DNA of 64,000 nt from contig NZ_JAIWKS010000005.1 of assembly GCF_021271205.1 (NCBI RefSeq), forward strand, positions 434,001 through 498,000, written 5' to 3'. The position numbers and the translations under genes were made by a program. Of this stretch, positions 8,714-17,845 are shown in pieces; positions within the stretch are counted from its first letter, which is position 1; every line of letters starts with the position of its first letter. The DNA comes from Pseudomonas uvaldensis (GTDB lineage: Bacteria > Pseudomonadota > Gammaproteobacteria > Pseudomonadales > Pseudomonadaceae). The notes beneath the pieces were generated by a model. That model searched no databases and had not been told where the DNA came from. It worked only from the letters and a program-made list of their open reading frames with translations.

Positions 8714-11700
8714 ATGAAACTGCTTTTCACGAGAATCGGCGCCTGGGTGCGCCAGACCTGGGTCTGGACGCTGTTGCTGGTCATGGGCACGACGCTGCTG
8801 GTGTGGTTCGTCGGGCCACTGCTGGCGATCGATGACTACAAATTCTGGGCGAGCCCGACAGCACGCTTGCTGAGCGTGTGCGCATTGTTGCTGGGTTGGG
8901 GATTGGGGATCGTCTTCGTCAACAGTCGTGCCGCCGCGAGAGGCCCAGACCAGGAAGCCGGCATCGCCCCGCAGCAGCTTCTGCGTCAAACCCGCATGGA
9001 TGATGAGCGACGCCAATTGCATGCGCACTTCAAGGAGGCGATAAAGACGGCAAGCCTGCACTCGGGCCAAAGCGGGCGTCGGAGCAACGATCTGCCTTGG
9101 TACTTGCTGATCGGACCACCCCACAGCGGCAAGACCAGTCTGCTGGCCTGCTCGGGCTTCGAACGTATTATCGACCGGTCTGGAAACGATACGTCGGGGC
9201 CCCGCCATTGCAACTGGTATGTTTCCGATCAGGCGGTACTGGTCGATACCGCTGGCCGTTACCTGACACAAACGGATGCCGAGGTCGACGGCCGTGCCTG
9301 GGACGTGCTCCTCGACCGGCTGCGCAAACATCGTCGTCAGCGCCCGCTGAGCGGCGTGCTGGTGACGGTGCCGGTCGAGATCCTGCGGTACGCAAGTGAG
9401 GATGAGATCGTCACCCTGGCCTGCCAGATTCGCGGTCGATTGCAGGAGACGCAACGGCGACTGCATAGCGAAGTACCGACATACCTGGTGCTGAGCAAGA
9501 CGGACAGCGTGCCGGGTTTCAACGAGTTCTTCGACTCGCTGACGCGCGAGGAAAGTGATCAGGTGCTGGGGGCAAGTTTCGGCCGGAATCAGCGCCGTAC
9601 CGACGCGTCCGTGCTGCGAGACGAACTTGAAGCGCTGCTCCACCGGCTCAATGGCCAAGTGATCCTGCGCATGCACCTGGAACGGGACCTGCAGCGTCGC
9701 AGCCGCGTTCTGGATTTTCCTCACCAACTCGGCCTGATCAGCACCAACCTGTGCCTGTTAATGGAGAAGACCTTCACCGGTCACACGGGTCTGCTACGAG
9801 GGTTCTACCTGACCAGTGCCCAGCCGAACCCGGCCACGGGCTCAAGCGCCGGAGGCAATGCCACCCTCCACCGCATCGAGTCGGATGCATGCTCGCGGTT
9901 TATCCAACCCTTGCTCAATCGGGTGATTTTCCCGGAAGCCAATCTGGCTGGCCCCAATCAGCGCGAGCGCAGCCACGTCCAATGGAGCCAGCGCGCTTTG
10001 TACCTTGGGGCCCTGGCAGTCCTGGGTCTGTTCGGGCTGGCATGGGCCAGCGGTTTCGCAGCCAATCAAGAACGTCTGGATCTGCTGCGTACGCTGTCGC
10101 AACGCTGGGATCAGCAGCACGTGCTCCTGACGCCGGAGGATGATCTGGCCGCCGTCCTCGCATCCCTCGATACCCGTTTCGAAGCCAGCCAGGTTTTCCC
10201 TGCCCAGGAAGAGGTACCGCTGCATGAACGCGTCGGCCTGTACCAAGGCGAAAAGAGTCGCCCGGTCGTCGTCGATGCCTATCGAAAAGCCTTGCAGGAG
10301 CAATTGCTGCCCCGGGTCGCTCAGATGCTGGAAGGACACATCCGCGACAATTTGAATAACCGTGAGCACTTGCTCAACGGGCTTCGGGCCTACTTGATGC
10401 TGAACCTGCACGAGCGGCGCGATGCACCGTGGCTCAAGGATCGGCTGGCCCGCGATTGGTCCGTGCGCTACGCCGCAGACACGGCACTGCAGGACGGCCT
10501 GAATGCGCATCTCGAACGTCTGCTGGCGTTGCCATTCACCCACGGGCTCGACGAACCACTGGTGGCTCAGGCACGGGAGGCCCTGCGCAGCGAGTCGCTG
10601 GCCGTCGTGGTTTATCGAATGCTGAGCGAGCAGGCCCGTCATTTGCCGCCATATCGGCTCAGCCAGTACCTGGGCCCGCAGGGCTCGCGACTGCTTGGCA
10701 CCGATCAGGTGATTCCCGGCTTCTACACGCGTCAGGGTTACGAACAGTACTTTTCGGTCCAGGGCACGGCATTGGTGACTGAGCTGCTGCGCGACAACTG
10801 GGTGTTGGGTGAAGGCACCGGCCTCAGCGGCAGGGACTTGCGTCGTCTGATGATCGAACTGGAGCGGCTGTATTTCAGCGACTACGCCGACCATTGGAGC
10901 GAAGCAGTCGGGCAAGTCTCCCCGCAACCGCTCAGTGACACCCGCGAAGGCGCCGACCAACTGGCGGGATTGACTTCGGCCCACTCGCCGATCCTGCACA
11001 TGCTGGTACAGGTTCGCGAGAACACACGGATACAGACCGTTGCCGAACGCATCAACGGCGTGACGCCAGCCGTCGCCAATCTGGGAACAGCAGCCCAATT
11101 GGCCGCCGTTACTCGAACAATAACTGGCTCCGACAGCTTGCCAGACACCCCGCTGAAATCCCTGCAGCGGCGTTTTGAGCACCTGCATCGACTGCTCGAA
11201 GACGACGGTAGCCCTTCCGCAGACCTGGCCCAGACCTTTCGAACCCTCGACGAGGTGCAATCGCAACTGGCAAACCTGGCCCGGGCCAGCACGCCGGAGC
11301 AGGCCGCGTTCGAACTGGCGAGGAGCCGCATGGCCGGCAAGCGCGATGCGTTGGGCAACCTGCATGATGCGTCCACCCGCCTACCGCGTCCGATCGGCAC
11401 GTGGTTCAGCGGGCTGGCCGAAGACAGCTGGCGCCTGGTGCTCAACGATGCATACCGCTTTTTGAACCAGCGCTACCAGAGCGAGCTGTACAGTTTCTAC
11501 GGCAAGGCGATCAACAAGCGGTATCCGTTCAACGCTCATAGCACCAGTGATGTGGCGCTTAACGATTTCAGGGAGTTCTTCAAGGACCAGGGCATCGTCG
11601 ATCGATTCGTTGAGCGTTACCTCCAGCCGTTCGTCAGCGGCACGCCGGGACATTATCGGCTTCGCGGCATCGACGGCCAGAGCTTGCCGATGTCGAGGGC

Positions 11701-12160
11701 ATTTCTGGATCAGATCGCAACCGCGCACACCATCCGCCAGAGCTTTTTCGCTGAAAACCCGGCCGAACCGCAGGTGCATTTCAAGCTCGAGCCATACACC
11801 CTCGACCCGGTGGTGAGCCGTTCCGAATTCCGTTTCGGTGACAACGTGCTCGAGTACCGTCATGGCCCCATCCTGCCCGTGGCGTTTACCTGGCCGAGCG
11901 ATGGGCATAACGGTCGAGCCTCCCTGCTGTTGGACAGATTGGTTGAACGCGGAGTGGGTATCGAGAAAAACACCGGGCCGTGGTCGCTGTTCCGTCTGTT
12001 CGACCTGATGCAGACCGAGTACCTGACTGGACGCGACGTGCGGGTACTCAAGGCGGAGCTGGGTGGCCTGCGGGCGAACTACCTGTTGACGAGCCAGCGC
12101 ACGCCGAACCCGTTCGACATGAGCGTACTGCGCACCTTCCGCCTGCCGGTGCAGCTTTGA
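8714..12160 (+). CDS. tssM: TssM (IcmF) inner-membrane ATPase-like protein
   Basis: Large core subunit of the T6SS membrane complex (1148 residues) that spans the inner membrane and reaches TssJ. Two N-terminal membrane helices (about residues 15-37 and 50-70) are followed by a cytoplasmic domain with Walker A GPPHSGKTS near residue 134, then a third helix (A-L-Y-L-G-A-L-A-V-L-G-L-F-G-L-A-W), then the long periplasmic domain. The ATG at 8714 is chosen because the helix pattern starts there; the open frame upstream runs only through tssL. It is 13 bases after tssL. Only about 1 kb of DNA separates it from the kinase gene. Confidence 0.95.
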   Translation: MKLLFTRIGAWVRQTWVWTLLLVMGTTLLVWFVGPLLAIDDYKFWASPTARLLSVCALLLGWGLGIVFVNSRAAARGPDQEAGIAPQQLLRQTRMDDERRQLHAHFKEAIKTASLHSGQSGRRSNDLPWYLLIGPPHSGKTSLLACSGFERIIDRSGNDTSGPRHCNWYVSDQAVLVDTAGRYLTQTDAEVDGRAWDVLLDRLRKHRRQRPLSGVLVTVPVEILRYASEDEIVTLACQIRGRLQETQRRLHSEVPTYLVLSKTDSVPGFNEFFDSLTREESDQVLGASFGRNQRRTDASVLRDELEALLHRLNGQVILRMHLERDLQRRSRVLDFPHQLGLISTNLCLLMEKTFTGHTGLLRGFYLTSAQPNPATGSSAGGNATLHRIESDACSRFIQPLLNRVIFPEANLAGPNQRERSHVQWSQRALYLGALAVLGLFGLAWASGFAANQERLDLLRTLSQRWDQQHVLLTPEDDLAAVLASLDTRFEASQVFPAQEEVPLHERVGLYQGEKSRPVVVDAYRKALQEQLLPRVAQMLEGHIRDNLNNREHLLNGLRAYLMLNLHERRDAPWLKDRLARDWSVRYAADTALQDGLNAHLERLLALPFTHGLDEPLVAQAREALRSESLAVVVYRMLSEQARHLPPYRLSQYLGPQGSRLLGTDQVIPGFYTRQGYEQYFSVQGTALVTELLRDNWVLGEGTGLSGRDLRRLMIELERLYFSDYADHWSEAVGQVSPQPLSDTREGADQLAGLTSAHSPILHMLVQVRENTRIQTVAERINGVTPAVANLGTAAQLAAVTRTITGSDSLPDTPLKSLQRRFEHLHRLLEDDGSPSADLAQTFRTLDEVQSQLANLARASTPEQAAFELARSRMAGKRDALGNLHDASTRLPRPIGTWFSGLAEDSWRLVLNDAYRFLNQRYQSELYSFYGKAINKRYPFNAHSTSDVALNDFREFFKDQGIVDRFVERYLQPFVSGTPGHYRLRGIDGQSLPMSRAFLDQIATAHTIRQSFFAENPAEPQVHFKLEPYTLDPVVSRSEFRFGDNVLEYRHGPILPVAFTWPSDGHNGRASLLLDRLVERGVGIEKNTGPWSLFRLFDLMQTEYLTGRDVRVLKAELGGLRANYLLTSQRTPNPFDMSVLRTFRLPVQL

Positions 12161-12162
12161 AG

Positions 12163-12882
12163 ATGGGAGCCTGGTGCAGCGCCGCCCGTACCGACCCTGG
12201 CAAACATCGACGCCGCAATGAGGACGCCTTTCTCGACGGACCATGCCGGGGGTTGTGGGCCGTCGCCGATGGGATGGGCGGACACTGGGGCGGCGATATC
12301 GCCAGCCAGTTGATCGTGGCAAACCTGGCGGCGCTGCCACCGTACCCGGACCTGAACGAGCGCTCAAAAGCCGTTCGCCAGTGCCTGCGCTGGACCAACC
12401 GACGGCTCAGCCAGGAACTGACCCTCACCAAGGGGCGGCCTCCCGGCATCATCGGCAGCACCGTGGTGGCGCTGCTCCTGCAAGGCAACCGTGCCGCCTG
12501 CATCTGGGCAGGCGACAGCCGCTGCTACCTCTGGCGAGGACGGCAGTTGTACCAGCTGTCCAAGGACCATTCGCTGCAACAGCAGCTGATCGACGAACAA
12601 CGCATCAGCCACGACGAGGCCGGCGCCCATCCTGCCGCCAAGGCGTTGACTCGCGCGGTGGGCGCGGCGCCAGAGCTGACGCTTGGGGTGCTGGAGCTGG
12701 ACGTTCGGCCCGGTGACACGTTTTTGTTGTGCAGCGACGGCTTGTATCAAGGGTTGGGCAGTGCAACCCTGGGACATGCCTTGAACCTGGCCTCACCACG
12801 CCTCGCGCTGGAGCGTCTTTTCGAGCATGCTCTGCGCGGTGCGGCGGTGGATAACCTGACCGCCGTGGTCGTTCGGCAATGA
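12163..12882 (+). CDS. stp1: PP2C-type Ser/Thr phosphatase (Stp1/PppA-like)
   Basis: A 239-residue PPM/PP2C phosphatase, expected to reverse phosphorylation by the adjacent kinase. Metal-binding motifs are visible: R-R-N-E-D-A-F near residue 20, V-A-D-G-M-G-G-H-W-G-G near residue 35, L-C-S-D-G-L-Y in the C-terminal half and D-N-L-T-A-V-V at the end. The start follows the tssM stop by 2 bases, and the stop overlaps the kinase start (ATGA). It has no membrane segment or extra domain. Its counterpart in the second cluster is PppA at 34364-35095. Confidence 0.93.
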   Translation: MGAWCSAARTDPGKHRRRNEDAFLDGPCRGLWAVADGMGGHWGGDIASQLIVANLAALPPYPDLNERSKAVRQCLRWTNRRLSQELTLTKGRPPGIIGSTVVALLLQGNRAACIWAGDSRCYLWRGRQLYQLSKDHSLQQQLIDEQRISHDEAGAHPAAKALTRAVGAAPELTLGVLELDVRPGDTFLLCSDGLYQGLGSATLGHALNLASPRLALERLFEHALRGAAVDNLTAVVVRQ

Positions 12883-13802
12883 GCCCGCCCCACAGCTACC
12901 TCACCTTTGCCAGCGCTTCGGCGGTGGCAACACCACGCCAACGCGACCTCATGGAAATGCCGGACATACTCTCGGGACGCTATCGCCTGGAAGGCCTGCT
13001 CGGCGCGGGCGGCATGGGCGTCGTCTACCGTGCGAGGGATCTGTTGCACGAACAGTACAGCGATCCCGATCCGTACATCGCGCTGAAAATGCACAACGAA
13101 GCACTGGATGAATCCCCCGACGCCAGCGCCCTGCTCTACAACGAATTCGCTCTGACCCGGCGCTTGCATCATCCCAACGTACTGCGTCCGTACACCTTCG
13201 AAGTGGATACAGCCCAAGGGCGAGCGTTCATCACCATGGACCTGATGCGCGGCCTGACCCTGGACAAGCTGCTCTGCGAGCGCCCCCTCGGCTTGCCCTG
13301 GCGCGAACTGAAAACGATCGCCGTGCCGCTGCTCGACGCCCTGGCGTACGCCCACAGCCAGCACACCCTGCATGGCGACGTGAAGCCAAGCAACGTGATG
13401 CTGAGCGAAGCAGGGTTGCGTTTGTTCGACTTCGGCCTTGGCCTTGCCACGGAGGGCCCACTGAAGGACCTGCCCCACCTCAACCGCAACCACTTCAACG
13501 CCTGGACCCCGGGCTACACCGCCCCCGAACTGCTTGAAGGTGCGCCCCTTTCCGCGGGTGCCGATGTCTATGCCGCAGCCTGTGTACTGTATGAACTGGC
13601 GAGCGGTCAGCATCCGTTTCGGCGCTTGCCTTCCGAGGCGGTACACGGGGCTCGGTTGGAGCGCTCACTCAAGGCCCCAGGCAACCTGCCCAGCCGTTGC
13701 TGGCGAGCGCTAAGAACGGCGCTGGCGGGTGACCCGGAACGGCGAGGTATTGGGGCGGTTCAGTTGCGTGATGCCTTGAGTGATGTTTCGTTTTGGTGGT
13801 GA
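12879..13802 (+). CDS. stk1: Hanks-type Ser/Thr kinase (Stk1-like)
   Basis: A 307-residue kinase ending the H2-like operon. Glycine-rich loop G-A-G-G-M-G-V, ATP lysine in Y-I-A-L-K-M, catalytic loop H-G-D-V-K-P-S-N-V, metal-binding D-F-G and the P-G-Y-T-A-P-E-L activation segment are all present. The catalytic loop has glycine where most kinases have arginine (HRD becomes HGD), so phosphorylation of the activation loop may not be needed. There is no membrane helix or vWA domain, unlike PpkA of the second cluster. The first 25 or so residues are weakly kinase-like, so ATG 12951 or 12957 are alternative starts. The likely substrate partner is the FHA protein at 5195. Confidence 0.9.
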   Translation: MSPPHSYLTFASASAVATPRQRDLMEMPDILSGRYRLEGLLGAGGMGVVYRARDLLHEQYSDPDPYIALKMHNEALDESPDASALLYNEFALTRRLHHPNVLRPYTFEVDTAQGRAFITMDLMRGLTLDKLLCERPLGLPWRELKTIAVPLLDALAYAHSQHTLHGDVKPSNVMLSEAGLRLFDFGLGLATEGPLKDLPHLNRNHFNAWTPGYTAPELLEGAPLSAGADVYAAACVLYELASGQHPFRRLPSEAVHGARLERSLKAPGNLPSRCWRALRTALAGDPERRGIGAVQLRDALSDVSFWW

Positions 13803-14009
13803 GGGGAGCAGAAGCAAAGCTACTCTGGGGAACAATTGTGGGAACAGACTAGGCATTTCGTCGGTTAAAAGCCTTGCAATTACGATCCTTTGTGCCTGAT
13901 CTAATTCAGCGCCTCTCGTCTACTGATCCTCAATCCAATCAGCTGTCAGCGATCACGGCCTTATGAACGTTAGCAGGCAATCGCTTACGCTTGGAAAAGG
14001 GGACAGATT
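13803..14009. other. Intergenic region after the H2-like T6SS operon
   Basis: About 200 bases between the kinase stop and the inverted repeat. I see no convincing gene and no strong rho-independent terminator right after the kinase. Confidence 0.5.
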
Positions 14010-14034
14010 CTAGAAAATAAATCTGTCCCCTTTT
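13995..14034. repeat. Inverted repeat with GGGGACAGATT arms
   Basis: A perfect 15-base inverted repeat: AAAAGGGGACAGATT at 13995-14009 and its complement at 14020-14034, with a 10-base loop. From memory, motifs of this type occur around REP-associated tyrosine transposase genes in gammaproteobacteria, but no transposase is present here. The right arm and loop form the last codons and stop of the truncated DUF6124 gene on the minus strand. Confidence 0.7.
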
Positions 14035-14156
14035 TCCGGTGCCAGATAGAAATCCAGGGCACGCTTGGCGGCGTCGTCGAGCTTCTTGGCGTTGATGCCG
14101 TCGGCGTAAGGGGAAGACGGATCGGCTTTCGGCGGGTTCGGGGTTATTTTGAACAT
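14010..14156 (-). pseudogene. Truncated DUF6124 gene (N-terminal fragment, 48 codons)
   Basis: Read on the minus strand, this begins M-F-K-I-T-P-N-P-P and continues through K-K-L-D-D-A-A-K-R-A-L-D-F-Y-L. It matches the start of the intact 127-residue DUF6124 protein at 25702 (M-F-K-V-T-P-N-P-P ... K-K-L-E-E-A-A-T-R-A-L-D-Y-Y-L). After that the frame runs into the GGGGACAGATT inverted repeat and stops, so the last two thirds of the family are missing. No remnant of that part is seen further downstream on the strand. It is either a decayed copy or a short variant that still uses the conserved leader. Confidence 0.7.
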
Positions 14157-14530
14157 TTGTATTTCCTCTAGTAGGCCGCAACCGTCTCGCTACTAAACGA
14201 AATGGAGGCAGCTGTGCGCAAGTTAGTAGACCGGTGAAATACATAAAGCCCGGCGCGCCCGAGGACGCCATGCGCACAACCACCATCGAGTACAGGCGAA
14301 TGCCTGACTGAAGAGACTTGTGCAACCGTCATGTATTTCCCGGGCTACTAAACCCGACCACTGATGAGCAGTGGCAGGAAGACAATAGAATCCAGGGACA
14401 AGGCGCACAAGCCGGCGGATTCTGGCGTAGTTGTAGGCAAAGGCGCAAGGAGACGTGGCTGTGTGGAGGCGTGCCGGTAAGGATATGGCGAACCCCGAAT
14501 CACCTCGTTTGCCCTGCATCACGACAGCAC
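14157..14530 (-). promoter_or_regulatory. Long conserved leader upstream of truncated DUF6124
   Basis: About 370 bases without a convincing gene. On the minus strand this leader shares landmarks with the one before the intact DUF6124 gene at 25441-25701: a C-C-T-G-T...G-G-T-T-G-T-G-C-G box (14268-14297 here, about 25551-25577 there) and a CGCACAGCTGCC box (14207-14219 here, 25629-25642 there), at similar distances from the ATG. Short peptides read through the two are alike, so it may be translated or a structured RNA. Confidence 0.5.
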
Positions 14531-14606
14531 TTTGTTTTATGTTTGTCGGATGACGTCGCCCGCTTGGCAGCGGCGCGCCCCGACACCTCCCTCAGGAAGA
14601 GAAAAC

Positions 14607-14972
14607 ATGCTGTTCAAAACCGACGACGAACTGATCGCCGAGCGTTACTTCCGCTCCTCCCAGGACATTGGCGCCTTGTTTGGCATCAGCGCTGGCTTTA
14701 CCTGTCTGCAATTCCCCGATCCGCGGCCCTTCGCGATGATCGTCACCGCGCTGTTTTTTCTCTGGGGTTATCTGTCGGGGGATAGCTACCGGCGTGTCGC
14801 GAAAGCCTATCTGAAGCAGTATCCAGGGCCCTTGGGCGGCATCCGGTTTGCGTTTACCAAGCTTCCCCTCGTGGTGCTCTGCCTGGGGTTTCTCTCGCTG
14901 ATCATGATGGGCGCCGTGACCGCCGAACGTATTTCAGCGTGGGGACGGTTCTTGCCGCCGTCGCCTTTCTGA
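14607..14972 (+). CDS. Small inner-membrane protein of unknown function
   Basis: A 121-residue protein that I do not recognise. Two hydrophobic stretches look like membrane segments: one around residues 38-54 (P-F-A-M-I-V-T-A-L-F-F-L-W-G) and one around residues 83-105 (L-P-L-V-V-L-C-L-G-F-L-S-L-I-M-M-G-A-V). The N-terminus is charged (F-K-T-D-D-E-L-I-A-E-R-Y-F). The ATG at 14607 is chosen because AGGA at 14594-14597 lies 9 bases before it; the frame is open upstream but shows no other good start. No neighbour gives a functional hint. Confidence 0.65.
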   Translation: MLFKTDDELIAERYFRSSQDIGALFGISAGFTCLQFPDPRPFAMIVTALFFLWGYLSGDSYRRVAKAYLKQYPGPLGGIRFAFTKLPLVVLCLGFLSLIMMGAVTAERISAWGRFLPPSPF

Positions 14973-15117
14973 GCAATGACGCCTGGTTGAAACCCTTGAG
15001 AGCATTTCTACCCCGGGCTTTGGCCCACACGGACTAGGCTTGGGATGAACTCCAACGAAACCTCCTGTTCCGTATCTTCAAAGCGCAGGTCGTTTACCTC
15101 CATGTGCAGAGGCATTG

Positions 15118-16866
15118 ATGGGATACCGTAAGCCCAGCTTGAAAATCGCAGCCGCCGCGGCGGTGATCATCATGAGCTTCAATGCCGCCGTTGCGCCGCT
15201 GTGCCTGTCCTGGGTGGGGCAGACCCAACGTGACCGTCAGTTGGTCGAGGACCAACTGACCTCCCTTCGTGGCTTGCTCGAACTGGTGGTGGATGCTGAA
15301 ACCGGGCAGCGCGGCTACATCATCACCGGCGATGACCGTTTTCTGCAGCCTTACTACGCCACCATGACCAATCTGCCCGAAGGACTGCGCACGCTCGAAG
15401 CGCTGTACGCCACCGATCCGGCGCAAGAACAACAAGCCGTCCAGGGCATACGGGCCCTGGTGGACGAGAAGATGGCGAACCTGGCCGAGACCATCAAGCT
15501 GCGCCGTGACAAAGGCTACGACGCGGCCATGCAAGTGGTGATGCAGGGCGTCGGCAAGGGGCTGACGGACCGCATCAGGGAAAGCATCGCCACCCAGGTC
15601 AAAGGCGAAATGGATGAAGTCCTGCAGCTCGATCAGCAACTGGTGCAAAAAGCCCTGTTGGCCGTTGCCTTTTCCCTGTCGAGCACTTTGCTCACGCTGG
15701 TGCTGCTGGCCTGGCTTTTCCTGAGGATGCGTGAAGCTATACGCCAGACCGAAAACTCGGCTTTGGAGGCGTCCCAGGAGTCGAGTCGTGTCGAAGCGGG
15801 CATGGTATTGCTGCGAAAACGCAACAGGGAAATCTCGCTACTCGGAGAAATGTCCCAACTGCTGCAGACCGAAATGACCCTGGCCGAAGGCCTGAAAGTC
15901 ACTGCGGAATATTGCAATCATCTGCTGGCGGGAACCGCAGGCTCCGTTTATCTGTACGGCCATGCAGCCGATCTGTTCGAGCTGGCCGGTGAATGGGGGG
16001 ATGGACAACCCGCCTCCCCGACCATCATCCCCCACGAATGCTGGGGCCTGCGGCGTGGCAATGCCCACCATGGTGTGCTCGGCCAGCCACTGATTTCCTG
16101 CGAGCATTACTCGCCGCTGGACCCAGCCTCCGAGCGCAACCAGTCCAACCTCTGCCTTCCGCTCATCGCCTACGGCGAAGTGATGGGGATGTTCTACATT
16201 CGCAAGCTTGCCGAGGCCGGTAGCCAGGAAGCTTTCAGCGAGACGGAAATGGAGATCGCCAAGTCGATTTCCGAGCAGGTCGCGCTGGCCTTGTCCAACG
16301 TCAAGCTGCGCAATGCGCTGCATGACAAGTCGATCCGCGACCCACTGACCGGGCTGTTCAACCGCCGTTATATGGAGGAAACCCTCAACCGGGAGATGGC
16401 CCGGGCACAACGCATGGAGTCGCCGTTGAGTGTGGTCATGCTGGACCTCGATCACTTCAAGCAGATCAACGACATGCATGGCCACGCTGTCGGCGATGCC
16501 GTGCTGCGTTCAGTGGCGAATCTGCTGAAACAGTCGCTACGGGCTTCGGACGTGGCCTGTCGGTATGGCGGCGAGGAGCTCATGCTCATCCTTCCCAACT
16601 GCACCAGCGAGCACGCCGTGCAGAAGGCACAACAGCTGTGCGATTCGGTGCGTGCGTTGATCATCACCGAGGCCGGCAAGGCCATCTCGGTCACGGCCTC
16701 GTTTGGCGTGGCCTCGACGGGCATCGGTCATTTCGATGCGGCGGAGCTGGTTGGGATGGCAGACAAGGCGCTTTACCAGGCCAAGGAGACGGGGCGCGAC
16801 CGGGTTGTTTTGCAAGCCTGCCGCCCCGAGGCGGCTGCAAGCCCGGTGCACCCGCAGGTGCCCTGA
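15118..16866 (+). CDS. Membrane diguanylate cyclase, CHASE3-GAF-GGDEF
   Basis: Makes cyclic di-GMP from two GTP. The 582-residue protein has an N-terminal membrane helix (about 8-28), a periplasmic CHASE3 domain with the D-A-E-T-G-Q-R-G-Y-I-I-T-G-D signature, a second helix near residues 180-200, a GAF domain (about 245-395) and a GGDEF domain. The active-site motif is G-G-E-E-L near residue 484, and an R-A-S-D sequence five residues before it fits the inhibitory I-site. ATG 15118 is preferred to the overlapping TTG 15115 because AGAGG at 15108-15112 is better spaced. No EAL domain is present. Confidence 0.92.
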   Translation: MGYRKPSLKIAAAAAVIIMSFNAAVAPLCLSWVGQTQRDRQLVEDQLTSLRGLLELVVDAETGQRGYIITGDDRFLQPYYATMTNLPEGLRTLEALYATDPAQEQQAVQGIRALVDEKMANLAETIKLRRDKGYDAAMQVVMQGVGKGLTDRIRESIATQVKGEMDEVLQLDQQLVQKALLAVAFSLSSTLLTLVLLAWLFLRMREAIRQTENSALEASQESSRVEAGMVLLRKRNREISLLGEMSQLLQTEMTLAEGLKVTAEYCNHLLAGTAGSVYLYGHAADLFELAGEWGDGQPASPTIIPHECWGLRRGNAHHGVLGQPLISCEHYSPLDPASERNQSNLCLPLIAYGEVMGMFYIRKLAEAGSQEAFSETEMEIAKSISEQVALALSNVKLRNALHDKSIRDPLTGLFNRRYMEETLNREMARAQRMESPLSVVMLDLDHFKQINDMHGHAVGDAVLRSVANLLKQSLRASDVACRYGGEELMLILPNCTSEHAVQKAQQLCDSVRALIITEAGKAISVTASFGVASTGIGHFDAAELVGMADKALYQAKETGRDRVVLQACRPEAAASPVHPQVP

Positions 16867-16896
16867 GCACAGCCGCACCCACCGCAGGCTGACGGA

Positions 16897-17754
16897 TCAG
16901 CAGCGCCCTTCCAGAATCGCCGCATACCCCTCGCGAAAGCTCGGATAACGCGGCGACCAGCCCAGGGCCTTGGCCCGGGCGTTGCTGCAACGCTTGCTGC
17001 CGGCGCGACGGACGCTGGCGTTTTCGGCCCATTGGGTGACGCCCATGTACTCGCGCAGCCAGGCCACCACGTCGGCCAGGGCGGCGGGAGCATCATCGAC
17101 GCCGATGTAGCAGTCGTCCAGGGACTTGCCCTGTCGATCGGCCTTGAGCAGGTGCGCCAGCAGGCCGGCGGCGTCGTCGGCGTGGATGCGGTTGGCGTAC
17201 AGGGGCGGGTCTTCCACGACGCTGTAGCCTTGGCGCACTTGGCTGAGCAGCCATTCGCGACCGGGGCCGTAGATGCCGGTCAGGCGCACACGGCTGGCCG
17301 GGATGCCGCTGTCGAGGGCCACTTGTTCGGCTTCGAGCATCAGCCGGCCGGAGTAGCCGCCGGCCACGGTGGGCGAGGTTTCGTCGACCCACTCCCCCGC
17401 CTTTTGCCCATAGACGCTGCTGCTGGAGACAAACAGCAACCGCTTGGGCTGCTGGCCGTGCTGCTTCAGCCAGCCCAACACATGTTGTAACCCTTCTACA
17501 TAAGCCGCGCGGTAACCCGCTTCGTCGTGTTCGGTGGCGGCGGCGCTGTACACCAGATAATCCAGCGGCCCGGTGGGCCAATCAGCCGGGCGTTGCTCGC
17601 TGAACAGATCACCCGCGACCCCCACGACACCGGCCGGCAGGCTAGAAACCGTACGGCGCAAGCCATACACCTGCCATTGCTCGGCCACCAACTGACTGGC
17701 CAGACGGCCGCCGATATCACCGCAACCGGCGATCAAAACAGAAGGCGCGGACAT
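16897..17754 (-). CDS. NAD(P)-dependent epimerase/dehydratase-like protein
   Basis: A 285-residue extended-SDR Rossmann protein. It starts with a nucleotide-binding motif (V-L-I-A-G-C-G-D-I-G-G), and contains the S-S-S-V-Y-G serine/tyrosine region (near residues 109-114) and a substrate-domain pattern (R-L-T-G-I-Y-G-P-G-R). It is close to the YeeZ-type group, whose substrate is not established. It converges on the diguanylate cyclase gene with a 30-base gap, and is divergent from exbB. Confidence 0.85.
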   Translation of the reverse strand: MSAPSVLIAGCGDIGGRLASQLVAEQWQVYGLRRTVSSLPAGVVGVAGDLFSEQRPADWPTGPLDYLVYSAAATEHDEAGYRAAYVEGLQHVLGWLKQHGQQPKRLLFVSSSSVYGQKAGEWVDETSPTVAGGYSGRLMLEAEQVALDSGIPASRVRLTGIYGPGREWLLSQVRQGYSVVEDPPLYANRIHADDAAGLLAHLLKADRQGKSLDDCYIGVDDAPAALADVVAWLREYMGVTQWAENASVRRAGSKRCSNARAKALGWSPRYPSFREGYAAILEGRC

Positions 17755-17845
17755 CGAAAACTCCTCGGGTAAAGCTGCAGACTAGCCCTCGTTGGGGACG
17801 AGCGGCTAGCAATGCTGGAAAAAAAGATACTCTATTACTTCTGTT

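Noticed and set aside
14223..14522. 99-codon frame on the minus strand in the DUF6124 leader
   Set aside because: Such frames cross conserved leader DNA with no ribosome-binding site; peptide likeness to the other leader may just reflect DNA homology. Kept as part of the leader, not as a gene.
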